Of a stretch of DNA of 48,901 bases, positions 25,006 to 32,530 are shown one piece after another. Below the pieces are notes generated by a model. The model worked only from the letters and a program-made list of their open reading frames with translations, had not been told where the DNA came from and did not search any database. The stretch's first letter is position 1; each line of letters starts with the position of its first letter. The stretch spans positions 1-48,901 of the forward strand of contig JADFCY010000013.1 of the NCBI GenBank assembly GCA_018263335.1, in the 5' to 3' direction. The stretch is from Methanolinea sp. (GTDB lineage Archaea > Halobacteriota > Methanomicrobia > Methanomicrobiales > Methanospirillaceae). Made by a program: the position numbers and the translations under genes.

Positions 25006-26547
25006 ATGCAGAACCTCTCCACATTCCTCGACAACCATGCCCTCGACCCCCATGCATGCGCCCTTGCCTGGCCGGCGAAAGGCGAGAGATACACATACCG
25101 AGCCCTTCTTGACATGGTCAGGCGACTCGCTTCGGCGCTGGTTGAATGCGGGCTCTCGAAAGGCGACCGGGTCTGCATATACCTTGGGTCCTGCCCCGAG
25201 TATCTCGTCAGTTACTTTGCCCTCTGGCGTATAGGCGCAGTCGCAGTCCCGGCCAATATCGTATTGAAGGAGGGGGAACTTCGCTACCTTGTCGAGAACT
25301 CAGGTGCCCGCGGCATCATCTGCAGTACCGAGGGGTTGCCGGTCGTAAGGGCGGCGACATCTTCCATTTCACCGCCAGGGATTGTGATCTGCACGGGGGA
25401 TGCACCCAAGGGCACGGTATCGTGGTCCCGGATCATGCAGGAAGAACCATCTTTCCCTGACCCGGCGCCCTGCAGGTTCGATGACCCGTGCCAGATCCAG
25501 TACACCTCGGGGACCACCGGCAGGCCAAAGGGAGCGGTGCTCACCCAGGGGAACTGGATCGCTGCGCTTGACGCAGAGAGGGAGGCACTCGCGCTTCGGG
25601 AGGGCGACATGTACCTCGGCATCTACCCCATGGCGCACGTAGGGGTATCGTGGGGGATCTCGGTCCTGCGGGCAAAAGGGACCTACGTGATCATGGAGCG
25701 ATATCTGGAGGAGGAGTACCTGCGGCTGGCCAGGGAATACCGCATCACCGTACTCTCTGCGATGCCGCCGGTCATCCACGGCCTCTGCAGTGCCCCCGCA
25801 GGAACAGAAGACTCACTCGGATCCGTCCGGGTGATCATCAGCGGGGGCGGCCAGCTGTTGCCCGCAGTCTGGGAGGCGTTCGACAGGCGGTATGGGATCC
25901 CCATCGCAAACTCGTACGGCCTCTCAGAGACCATTGTGGTCGGCACCGGGACCGCGACCGTCGCGGGAATGCCGGAATTGACCCGCGAGTACCGGAGCGT
26001 CGGGATTCCCATCGGGTACAGCGAAGTCCGGATCGTTGACAGTTCTGACCCCGGGATCGTGCTGGGGACGGGCGAGACGGGCGAGATCGCCCTCCGTGGG
26101 CCGTCGGTAGCCGCTGGCTACTGGGATATGCCACGGGAGACTGCCGAGACGTTTCTTCCAGAAGGGTGGTTCCTGACGGGGGACATGGGGCACCTTGACG
26201 AGGGGGGAGCCCTGTTCATCACTGACAGGAAGAAGGACATGATCGTCATGTCAGGCTGGAAGATCTACCCGACAGAGGTCGAGAACATCCTTCTCCAGCA
26301 CCCTGATATCGCGGATGCGGCGGTATTCGGGGTACCCGACGAGAGGAAGGGAGAGATCCCCGTCGCCGCAGTGGTCGCAAGGGCCGGCGGACATCTGGAT
26401 GGGGATGAGGTGGCAGCGTTCTGCAGGAGCCGGATGGCCGGGTACAAGGTACCGAGGAGGGTGGTCTTTGTCGGGTCCCTTCCCAGGGTGCATGGATGGA
26501 AACTCCTCCGTCGCACGCTACGGGAAGAGTTCTCTAAAATATCCTGA
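25006..26547 (+). CDS. AMP-forming acyl-CoA synthetase (fatty-acid-type ligase)
   Basis: 513 residues, the usual length. ANL-superfamily motifs in order: phosphate loop YTSGTTGRPKGAVL (about 166-179), ANSYGLSETIVVGTG, LTGDMGHLDEGGALFITDRKKDMIVMSGWKIYPTEVENIL, and a C-terminal swing domain ending LPRVHGWKLLRRTLRE with the catalytic Lys kept. The usual Gly before that Lys is Trp, a small deviation. The enzyme adenylates a carboxylate and transfers it to CoA; the chain length cannot be told. It stands between cdc48 and the KaiC-like gene, each with its own promoter. Confidence 0.85.
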   Translation: MQNLSTFLDNHALDPHACALAWPAKGERYTYRALLDMVRRLASALVECGLSKGDRVCIYLGSCPEYLVSYFALWRIGAVAVPANIVLKEGELRYLVENSGARGIICSTEGLPVVRAATSSISPPGIVICTGDAPKGTVSWSRIMQEEPSFPDPAPCRFDDPCQIQYTSGTTGRPKGAVLTQGNWIAALDAEREALALREGDMYLGIYPMAHVGVSWGISVLRAKGTYVIMERYLEEEYLRLAREYRITVLSAMPPVIHGLCSAPAGTEDSLGSVRVIISGGGQLLPAVWEAFDRRYGIPIANSYGLSETIVVGTGTATVAGMPELTREYRSVGIPIGYSEVRIVDSSDPGIVLGTGETGEIALRGPSVAAGYWDMPRETAETFLPEGWFLTGDMGHLDEGGALFITDRKKDMIVMSGWKIYPTEVENILLQHPDIADAAVFGVPDERKGEIPVAAVVARAGGHLDGDEVAAFCRSRMAGYKVPRRVVFVGSLPRVHGWKLLRRTLREEFSKIS

Positions 26548-26558
26548 TTCAGGGCAAG

Positions 26559-26567
26559 GATATAAGT
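26559..26567 (+). promoter_or_regulatory. Box A promoter of the KaiC-like gene
   Basis: GATATAAGT is centred 27 nt before the TTG at 26590. It supports a leaderless TTG start there. Confidence 0.45.
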
Positions 26568-26589
26568 GAAGGGACAGAAATAGTACGGT

Positions 26590-27189
26590 TTGGAGATATC
26601 TCCTTTGGCCAAGGACAACAGGCGATCCACCGGCATATCGGGCCTGGATCTCGCCATGGAGGGAGGCTTCCCCCTCGGTGCATCGATAGTAGTCCAGGGC
26701 TCTCCACTTACCGGGATAGACCACATGGCCCGCCAGTTCTGGAGCGTGGACGGCAATACGGGGAGTTACCTGATGATCGACGGCGAGGTCGAACAGGGAA
26801 TGCTCAATGCCTCTGGATTGACGCCTGATCAGCTCGTGGAGCTCTGCAAGGGTGACCGTGTCGTCATTGACTCACTCTCGAGCATCATCCTCTCACGCGG
26901 TATCGATACTGCCATCGCTTTTCTTGAGAGGGTCAAGAAGGAGATCTCGGCCAGGGAAGCCAACATCATGCTCATCCTCTACCCTGATCTCCACCCGTCC
27001 CACGAAGAGATCCGCATCATGCGGATGGCCGACGTGGTGATCGAGTTAAAGGAGGTGATATTCATGAACGAGATCGAGCGCCAGCTCGCCGTCCACAAGA
27101 TCCGCCGTGGCCAGGTCCCAAAACGCCTGATCCCCTTCAATATCACTGAAAAGGGGATCGAACTCTCGACCACGTCGAGGGTGGTATGA
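26590..27189 (+). CDS. KaiC/RecA-superfamily protein with degenerate P-loop
   Basis: 199 residues. The start (STGISGLDLAMEGGFPLGASIVVQG) is that of archaeal KaiC-like RecA-fold proteins. The expected Walker A GxxGxGKT is replaced by QGSPLTGIDHMA, without the Lys. A Walker-B-like strand DRVVIDSLSSIIL is kept, as is the C-terminal block (ADVVIELKEVIF, KIRRGQVPKRLIPFNITEKGIEL). It is therefore likely unable to hydrolyse ATP in the normal way. TTG 26590 matches the promoter spacing; TTG 26605, with GGAG 9 nt before it, is the alternative. There is no ATG in the first 20 codons. A role in signalling or as a partner of another KaiC-like protein is inference. Confidence 0.75.
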   Translation: MEISPLAKDNRRSTGISGLDLAMEGGFPLGASIVVQGSPLTGIDHMARQFWSVDGNTGSYLMIDGEVEQGMLNASGLTPDQLVELCKGDRVVIDSLSSIILSRGIDTAIAFLERVKKEISAREANIMLILYPDLHPSHEEIRIMRMADVVIELKEVIFMNEIERQLAVHKIRRGQVPKRLIPFNITEKGIELSTTSRVV

Positions 27190-27208
27190 ACATCGCGAAG
27201 CGATGTTC
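27188..27208 (+). terminator. Perfect 9-bp hairpin starting in the stop codon of the KaiC-like gene
   Basis: GAACATCGC, loop GAA, GCGATGTTC. The hairpin begins at the second base of the TGA stop (27187-27189). It resembles the end of the adjacent 76-bp repeat unit, so it may be the first, best-paired copy of that element rather than a simple terminator. Confidence 0.5.
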
Positions 27209-27368
27209 ATTCGGATAAGGGGAACAGCCCCGGTCTAGTTCTTTGAAAAATGCCGAAGGAGCAGATATTGCGGAGCGATGTTTCATTCGGATAAGGGGAA
27301 CAGCCCCGGTCTAGTTCTTTGAAAAATGCCGAAGGAGCAGATATTGCGGAGCGATTGTTCATTCGGAT
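27209..27368. repeat. 76-bp tandem repeat, two full copies plus a stub
   Basis: Copy 1 is 27209-27284 and copy 2 is 27285-27360. They differ at only two bases near the end (GCGATGTTTC against GCGATTGTTC). An 8-base stub (ATTCGGAT) begins a third copy at 27361. Each unit holds GGGG-AACAG-CCCC, able to form a hairpin, and an ATTGC-GGA-GCGAT partial stem equivalent to the perfect hairpin at 27188-27208. The array fills the gap between two convergent genes. Short open frames through it on both strands look like chance. Confidence 0.9.
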
Positions 27369-27393
27369 CGGTTGGAAAAGAAGTCGCCCTCCC

Positions 27394-28299
27394 TTATCCA
27401 AGGGCCTGGCGAACCTCCCTGACAGCCGCGACCATGTGGGAGATCTTCCCGAATGCCGCCTCCTTTGGAAGCATCCTGAGTCCGCAGTCGGGGTCAAAGA
27501 GGAGGGCGTCAGGACCAAGGAGATCGACCGCACGTTCGACCCTCTCCCTGATCACGCTCACGGGTTCCACGGCAGGGTCGCTTGAATCCACGCAGCCGAT
27601 GCCGAGTTTTTTCCCTTGGAGCGATCTCCTCTCAAGGAGGTCAAGGTTTTCAGGGCTCTTTGCACATTCGATGTCGAGCATCGCGACGGGGAATGAAAGG
27701 AGTTGGTCAATGATCTCCGACAGGTCCCCGCAGACGTGGAGGGAGACGGGGACCTCGAGGGCCGAGGTCACGCGGGAGAGCGCCTCTCTCCCCGCATCTA
27801 GAGACGCGGCCCCGGTGGAGAGGATGGGCTCGTCGACCTGCAGCATGCAGACCCCGGCCCGCTCAAGGGAAAGGGCCTCGGGGACAAGTGCGGCCGCAAG
27901 ATCGCGAGCCAGGTCCTCCCGGTTCCTGTAGGTCGGCGTGGCGATATGCAGGCCGTGGGAGAGGGTGGTTGGGCCGGTGAGGATGCCCTTCACCAGCGGG
28001 TGGCAGGAGAGGGCGTAACGGGTATCGTTGACGGTGATGGCCCCGGATGCAGGGAGCACCTTGTTGACCACTTCCTGGCCGTGGATGCCGGGGAGCCGGG
28101 TGGAGAACGCCCGTATCATATCCCCCCTCACCTGCCCGTCAGAGATGATGTCGATACCTGCCCGGACCTGTGCGTCGACTGCAACTTTCACCGCGTGCCT
28201 GAAAGGATCGAGGAGGCCTGATAGGCCCGACCCCTGCTCGACGGGAAAGCTCCCCACCACGGTGGTGGGGAGGAAGGGGAATCGTGCGAACGGGTCCAT
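27394..28299 (-). CDS. Core (MetE C-terminal type) methionine synthase
   Basis: 301 residues, corresponding only to the catalytic C-terminal half of cobalamin-independent methionine synthase: FLPTTVVGSFPVEQ, QVDEPILSTG, the zinc ligands in SLHVCGDLSE and DPDCGLRML with the Glu in DIECAKSPENLD. Archaeal core enzymes of this type transfer a methyl group to homocysteine, with methyl-corrinoid proteins or methyl-tetrahydro(methano)pterin suggested as donors. An open frame reaches back to 28353 inside aspS, but ATG 28299 lies 8 nt after the aspS stop and gives a natural N-terminus (MDPFARFPFLPTT). It is co-transcribed with aspS. Confidence 0.88.
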   Translation of the reverse strand: MDPFARFPFLPTTVVGSFPVEQGSGLSGLLDPFRHAVKVAVDAQVRAGIDIISDGQVRGDMIRAFSTRLPGIHGQEVVNKVLPASGAITVNDTRYALSCHPLVKGILTGPTTLSHGLHIATPTYRNREDLARDLAAALVPEALSLERAGVCMLQVDEPILSTGAASLDAGREALSRVTSALEVPVSLHVCGDLSEIIDQLLSFPVAMLDIECAKSPENLDLLERRSLQGKKLGIGCVDSSDPAVEPVSVIRERVERAVDLLGPDALLFDPDCGLRMLPKEAAFGKISHMVAAVREVRQALG

Positions 28300-28306
28300 C
28301 GTCGTC

Positions 28307-29599
28307 TCAAGGAACCAGGCGGTGCCTGTCGCGCGGAAAGAGGACGGCTTCACGGATATTCTGGAGCCCGAGCATGGTCATGACAAGCCGCTCGGCGCCA
28401 AGACCCCATCCGGAGTGGGGAGGCATCCCGTACCGGAACGGGGTGAGGTAGAACAGAAAGCTCTCTGGGTTCAGCCCCTTCGACTGTATCTGGCGGACGA
28501 GGAGGTCGTGCTGGTGCACCCGCTCTGAGCCCGAGGAGAGCTCCATACGGGGGTGCATCAGGTCAAACGCCTTGCAGACGGAAGGGTCGTCGTCGTACGG
28601 CATCGCATAGTACGGTTTTATCGCGGTGGGCCAGTCGACGATGAAGTAGTGGCTGCCCATCTCCTCGCCGATTGCTTTCTCTGCCGCGGTGCCGATGTCG
28701 TCGCCGTACGAGATGGGTTCATCGGTCTTTTTCTGGGCGATTGCGATCGCCTCCTCGTACGGAAGGCGTGGGAAGGGGGACGAGGGGACTTCGAAGTCCC
28801 CAAGTTCGAGCAGGTCGAGAAATGGCCGGCAGGTCGAATCGACTCTCCTGTATGCGGCAATGACGATCTCCTCGAGGAGCGCCATCACCTGGTGGTGATC
28901 GGCGTACGAGACCTCCACGTCGATCGAGGTGGCCTCGTTCAGGTGTTTCGTCGTATTGTGCTCCTCTGCCCTGAAGATGGGACCGATCTCAAAGACCTTC
29001 TCAAAGCCCGCACCCATCATCATCTGCTTGTAGAGCTGCGGGCTCTGGTTCAGGAACGCCTCCTTCTCAAAGTAAGCGATAGGGAAGAGCTCGGTCCCTC
29101 CCTCTGTTGCCGCGGCCACCACTTTTGGAGTGGTGATATGGATGAATCCTGAAGAGAAGAGGTGCTCGTACACCGCCTGCATACAGGCGTTCCTGACCTG
29201 GAAGACTGCAGCTACCCGGGGACGCCTTGCGTCCAGGAAGCGGGAATCGAGCCTTGTATCCAGTTCTGCAGGTACTTTCTCGACGACATCGAGGGGAAGC
29301 GGGCTCTCTGCGAGGCTCACGATCTCGAATGACTCTGGGACAAGCTCCCTTCCCCCCGGGGCTTTCTCGATTGCCTTCACGGTCCCGGCAACCCTGACCA
29401 CGGATTCGCGGGAGACCTCCCTGACTGCGGAGAGCACGGCCTCCGGGACTTTCTTCTTGGGGACGGTCACCTGGATGATCCCGGTGCGATCCCTGACGAG
29501 GAGAAATGAGAGTCCCCCCAGGTCCCGCAACTCGTGGACAAAACCCACTATCTCTGCCCTTTCCACGCCGGGAGTGACCTCCTGTATCGGTATCCGCAT
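28307..29599 (-). CDS. aspS: Aspartate-tRNA ligase, probably non-discriminating
   Basis: 430 residues, archaeal-type class IIb. An OB-fold anticodon domain (about 1-105) is followed by a catalytic domain with motif 2 [27 protein letters not shown] and motif 3 [15 protein letters not shown]. The anticodon domain has His22 in GFVHELRD and Pro81 in KAPGG. These positions are His and Pro in AspRSs that charge both tRNA-Asp and tRNA-Asn, and Trp and Lys in discriminating ones. This suggests that Asn-tRNA is made by transamidation. The frame extends to 29653, but ATG 29599 ([11 protein letters not shown]) gives the family start. A downstream methionine synthase gene follows within 8 nt. Confidence 0.94.
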   Translation of the reverse strand: MRIPIQEVTPGVERAEIVGFVHELRDLGGLSFLLVRDRTGIIQVTVPKKKVPEAVLSAVREVSRESVVRVAGTVKAIEKAPGGRELVPESFEIVSLAESPLPLDVVEKVPAELDTRLDSRFLDARRPRVAAVFQVRNACMQAVYEHLFSSGFIHITTPKVVAAATEGGTELFPIAYFEKEAFLNQSPQLYKQMMMGAGFEKVFEIGPIFRAEEHNTTKHLNEATSIDVEVSYADHHQVMALLEEIVIAAYRRVDSTCRPFLDLLELGDFEVPSSPFPRLPYEEAIAIAQKKTDEPISYGDDIGTAAEKAIGEEMGSHYFIVDWPTAIKPYYAMPYDDDPSVCKAFDLMHPRMELSSGSERVHQHDLLVRQIQSKGLNPESFLFYLTPFRYGMPPHSGWGLGAERLVMTMLGLQNIREAVLFPRDRHRLVP

Positions 29600-29711
29600 A
29601 TGAAATCCAGTAGCTATGGGATCTGAAGGATAATTGTGTTTTCCTGCGCTCACGGGAATAGCGGAGGATATGGATGCACGCCGTACCTGTTAAAATTGCC
29701 TACGGGACCCT

Positions 29712-30692
29712 TCAGTCAGTCCCGAATATCTCCTGCTGGATGGCCGATTCCATTCCCTGCTGTGCAGAGAGCGCAGCTTTCAGGTGGGCGGGACTCTCCC
29801 AGACAAACCAGTCCTGCATTCCCATCATGACTCCCCAGCGTGAGAGTATCTCTCTTGAAAGCGCGAAGATCTCCCTGAAATATTCCTCGTTAAAATCCCT
29901 CTCCATGTCCATGGTGATGGTGAGCTTGAGGATGTTCGAGAGCGCATCCCCGACCATCTTGGTATGGTACCACGGGGAACGGCTCCAGCGGTGGCTCATC
30001 ATCTCTTTGACGTCAAGGTTCCGGAAGCGCTGGAGCTCGGGGATGTTGATGACGGGGTTCAATTTGTACTCGGAGAGCACGTAGGCAAGCAGCATGTCCC
30101 TGGCATAGTACATCCCGTTGTGCAGGACAAAATAGCGCTGGGGCAGGAACTCTTTGACTGGGACCAGGTCGTGCATGTCGCGCATGCTCTCTTTTAAGAG
30201 GAAGTAGACCTGGGCGTTCCTGATCACGGGGTATTTCCTCGAAATCACGAGGTTTGCGAGGAGGGTGAGCGGGAGTTCGGAGAATGCCTCGTGGAAGAGC
30301 ATATACAGGAGAAAGACGAGCTGCTTCTTTCTCCAGACGGCAATGTTCCGGGTACCCTCGTCCTTGAGGATGTCAAGGTAGATCTGCTGACAGGCAGGGA
30401 GCGCACACTCCTTTGAGAAGGAGATGACCCGAAAATCGTTGTTTTTGGCCGCACAGCCCTTTGCCAGGAGTTCCAGGCAGTGGCGGCAGATGGTGTAGTC
30501 CTTGAGCATCCCAAGCTGGGAACTCGAGAACGCGATCACGTGCTTGCCGGTTCCGAACATGAAGTCATCGATAAGGACTCCCTGTGGAGGCACATCCGTC
30601 CTCCTGACAAGCTGGATCTCGGTCCCGAGGCATCCTTCCGCGAACTCGAGGAGCTCACGCAGGACAGGGGAGAGATTAAACGAGTGGTTCAT
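29712..30692 (-). CDS. Unrecognised 326-residue protein with paired cysteines
   Basis: I do not recognise the family. The frame is long, has coding character like its neighbours, and has a promoter-like box (GTTTATTATTC on the minus strand, near 30760-30770) about 70 nt upstream. Visible features are a Cys-rich part (TICRHCLELLAKGCAAKN, then KECALPACQQ; about 68-125), a hydrophobic helical stretch QLVFLLYMLFHEAFSELPLTLLANLVI (about 147-173), and a C-terminal half rich in Trp, Tyr and Met (HRWSRSPWYHTKMVGDALSNIL; GMQDWFVWESP). The Cys pairs could bind a metal. The spacing to neighbours indicates a single-gene unit. It could be a conserved methanogen-specific protein. No function is proposed. 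Confidence 0.6.
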   Translation of the reverse strand: MNHSFNLSPVLRELLEFAEGCLGTEIQLVRRTDVPPQGVLIDDFMFGTGKHVIAFSSSQLGMLKDYTICRHCLELLAKGCAAKNNDFRVISFSKECALPACQQIYLDILKDEGTRNIAVWRKKQLVFLLYMLFHEAFSELPLTLLANLVISRKYPVIRNAQVYFLLKESMRDMHDLVPVKEFLPQRYFVLHNGMYYARDMLLAYVLSEYKLNPVINIPELQRFRNLDVKEMMSHRWSRSPWYHTKMVGDALSNILKLTITMDMERDFNEEYFREIFALSREILSRWGVMMGMQDWFVWESPAHLKAALSAQQGMESAIQQEIFGTD

Positions 30693-31187
30693 CCGTCACT
30701 TCCAGCGAGGGGGCATGCAGGACCGGGGCGCATCTCAACAGAATGTAACTTCGTCACCGATGAATAATAAACGATACCACGCAGGGCAGGACCAGTGAAA
30801 GGTCCATAGGGGGATCCCGCCTATCGCTCTTCACCCGGGCCTCCCATTGTGAGTTCCTGCATCGTATTTGTGGTTGCTGTTTTTTACAAAATATTCAGCA
30901 AGTCCAACCGATTCGTCTCTCCACGGTTCATGGGAGGGTGCTGGACCATCCCCGCTGTATACTATATGGGAGTGTCGGAGAGGATGAAGTCCAACCGCGG
31001 GGTCCTGGAGGCGGGAGCCTATCGCTGCGATCCCTTGGGCGAAGGGAAGGGTATTGGACCGCGTGGTGTGGCGGGGGGTGAGACCGCTCCCAAAAACAGT
31101 TCATATTCCCCGGTCCCACGTCGATCCATGAACGAAATGCCGAAAAGAAGGCAAAAATGGCGGCTGTTGTTCAGAGAAGAATGGATC
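30693..31187. other. Gene-free stretch of about 500 bp
   Basis: No convincing gene is seen. The longest frame (plus strand, 30849-31283) has poor codon character and overlaps the MNT-HEPN gene. Visible features are a GGACC-AGTGAAA-GGTCC hairpin (30789-30805), the 11-mer AAGTCCAACCG present twice (30900-30910 and 30987-30997), GCCTATCGCT present twice (30819-30828 and 31017-31026), and a T run at 30879-30885. The repeats may be relics of an older element. Confidence 0.4.
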
Positions 31188-31838
31188 TCAGCGGGAAATC
31201 CTCGCGTGGAGTTTCCTGAGCGTCGGCTCAATGGTGGGGAGGTAAATGTTGAGCACGTTCCAGACGAGACCCCAGTCGGGTGAGAAGTAAGGGTGTATCA
31301 GCCGCGACCTGAGGCCTTCGAGCTCTTTCCAGGAGATCCCCCTTGAGTCCTGCATGCACTGGTCCGAGACCCTTGCCGCTGATTCACCTATGACCTCAAG
31401 GCTCCGGACCACGGCACGCCGGAGCGTCTCGTCCTTCTGGAAGTCCCGGGCGGACACACCCTTTGTGCGGTGGGAGAGATAGGAGATCTCATCGAGGATC
31501 TGCCCGAGATACACCTTGTCGCGGCTGAGCACCGCATACTCGGACCCAAGTTCCGGCCTGATGTACGAGGCGAGCACGCGGGACATCACAAGGTCCACTC
31601 TCCTCCCAAGGAGTTCATCGAGGTACAGGGAAAGGCCGATATAGTTTGCATAGGTGTCCATCCCCGAATCGAATTCCACCTCGATATCAACATCGCTTTC
31701 GGTCCGCTCCTCGCCGCGGGCGACGGAACCGAAGATGCCGATCTTCTTCACTCCGTATAGCCTGCGCATCACTGCGAATTTCGCATTCAGGGCGAGTATC
31801 ACCTCTTCCCTTGTAGATGGTCTCTCCTGTGGCGGCAT
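31188..31838 (-). CDS. MNT nucleotidyltransferase-HEPN fusion (single-chain MntA-HepT-like protein)
   Basis: 216 residues with two domains that are usually separate genes. Residues about 1-105 form a minimal nucleotidyltransferase (MntA) with the intact motif GS-x10-DxD (Gly37-Ser38 ... Asp49, Asp51) and a further Asp in RRVDLV (Asp82). Residues about 110-216 form a HEPN/HepT domain with the R-x4-H-x-Y motif intact (Arg177, His182, Tyr184) and the following SPDWGLVWNVL. In two-gene systems HepT is an RNase toxin and MntA adds AMP to the Tyr of that motif. Here both lie in one frame without a break. The open frame runs back to 32477, but ATG 31838 gives the domain start; the upstream part is the antisense of a lipoprotein gene. 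It appears to be a single gene. Confidence 0.85.
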   Translation of the reverse strand: MPPQERPSTREEVILALNAKFAVMRRLYGVKKIGIFGSVARGEERTESDVDIEVEFDSGMDTYANYIGLSLYLDELLGRRVDLVMSRVLASYIRPELGSEYAVLSRDKVYLGQILDEISYLSHRTKGVSARDFQKDETLRRAVVRSLEVIGESAARVSDQCMQDSRGISWKELEGLRSRLIHPYFSPDWGLVWNVLNIYLPTIEPTLRKLHARISR

Positions 31839-31983
31839 CGTGTACCCTTGCCCTCTTTCTCCTCTCTCTTTTGTGTGCCGGGGCCTTATGGGTATCGCCA
31901 GAGCACACCGATTGGCAATGGCCTTCTCCCAGCCCGGGCCGTTTCCATCACCCCGAAGATTCTTTACCGAGCCCTGCACCCTC

Positions 31984-32508
31984 ATGATCATGCACACGCG
32001 TGAGAGACTGGCATGTGTCCTCATCATTGCAGTCCTGGCATCTGCCTGTGGCGGCTGTCTCATGGCGGGAGGCCCTGAAGGAGAAGTGCCCCCTACAGCG
32101 ACCTTCTCTGCTGCCCCCACTCCCCGAGTCATGGAGGGAGGGGTTGATGCCGGCAAACCAAAAGAGCCTTCCCTCCCCCCGAACCAGGCGTATCCCTTCC
32201 GGCCGCAGGGTGTCTTTCGGGCAGGAGACCGTATCCTTCTCAACGGCACGACGATCCTCTCTCCCGGGAACCATATCCTCGTCGAGGTCACGCCTGTCTC
32301 GTTTGGCCCGACGAGGAAGAGTGACCCGGTCGCGGTTTCAGGGAGCGCGGGCGTCGTGGCGGTCCTCGCAGGAGAACGCGGACTTCCGAATACCTGGTCG
32401 TACCTGATCGACACCCGCGGATGGGAACCAGACGAGTACCTGGTAAAGGTGCAGGGAATTGAGGTGCCTCTCTCCACCGCAAGCTACCGCTTCACGCTTC
32501 TCCCCTGA
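31984..32508 (+). CDS. Surface lipoprotein with a domain common in Methanomicrobiales exported proteins
   Basis: 174 residues from ATG 31984 (ATG 31990 is equally possible). A signal peptide with lipobox-like LASAC (Cys about 21, with two further Cys in GGC) is followed by a Pro-rich spacer (to about 65) and one beta domain. The domain runs through RAGDRILLNGTTILSPGNHILVEVTPVSF, SGSAGVVAVL, TWSYLIDTRGWEPDEYLVKV and ends ASYRFTLLP. I recall this layout as a repeated module in S-layer-like and lipid-anchored proteins of this order; the role is unknown. It is divergent from the MNT-HEPN gene (145 nt apart). The longer frame back to 31654 overlaps that gene and is not used. Confidence 0.72.
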   Translation: MIMHTRERLACVLIIAVLASACGGCLMAGGPEGEVPPTATFSAAPTPRVMEGGVDAGKPKEPSLPPNQAYPFRPQGVFRAGDRILLNGTTILSPGNHILVEVTPVSFGPTRKSDPVAVSGSAGVVAVLAGERGLPNTWSYLIDTRGWEPDEYLVKVQGIEVPLSTASYRFTLLP

Positions 32509-32530
32509 TCCCCTTCAGCCAGGTCTCTAT

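Noticed and set aside
27188-27368. CRISPR array
   Set aside because: The 76-bp units are adjacent without spacers and there are only two copies; no cas genes are present.
27207-27533. 108-codon minus-strand frame through the tandem repeat
   Set aside because: It is made of repeat translation plus the wrong frame of the methionine synthase gene; no start context and no family features.
30849-31283. 144-codon plus-strand frame in the 30.7-31.2 kb gap
   Set aside because: Overlaps the 3' end of the MNT-HEPN gene, has no start signal and an irregular composition.
31839-32477. N-terminal extension of the MNT-HEPN frame (to 429 residues)
   Set aside because: The extension is antisense to the lipoprotein gene, is Arg/Pro-rich without domain character, and the MNT domain begins naturally at ATG 31838.
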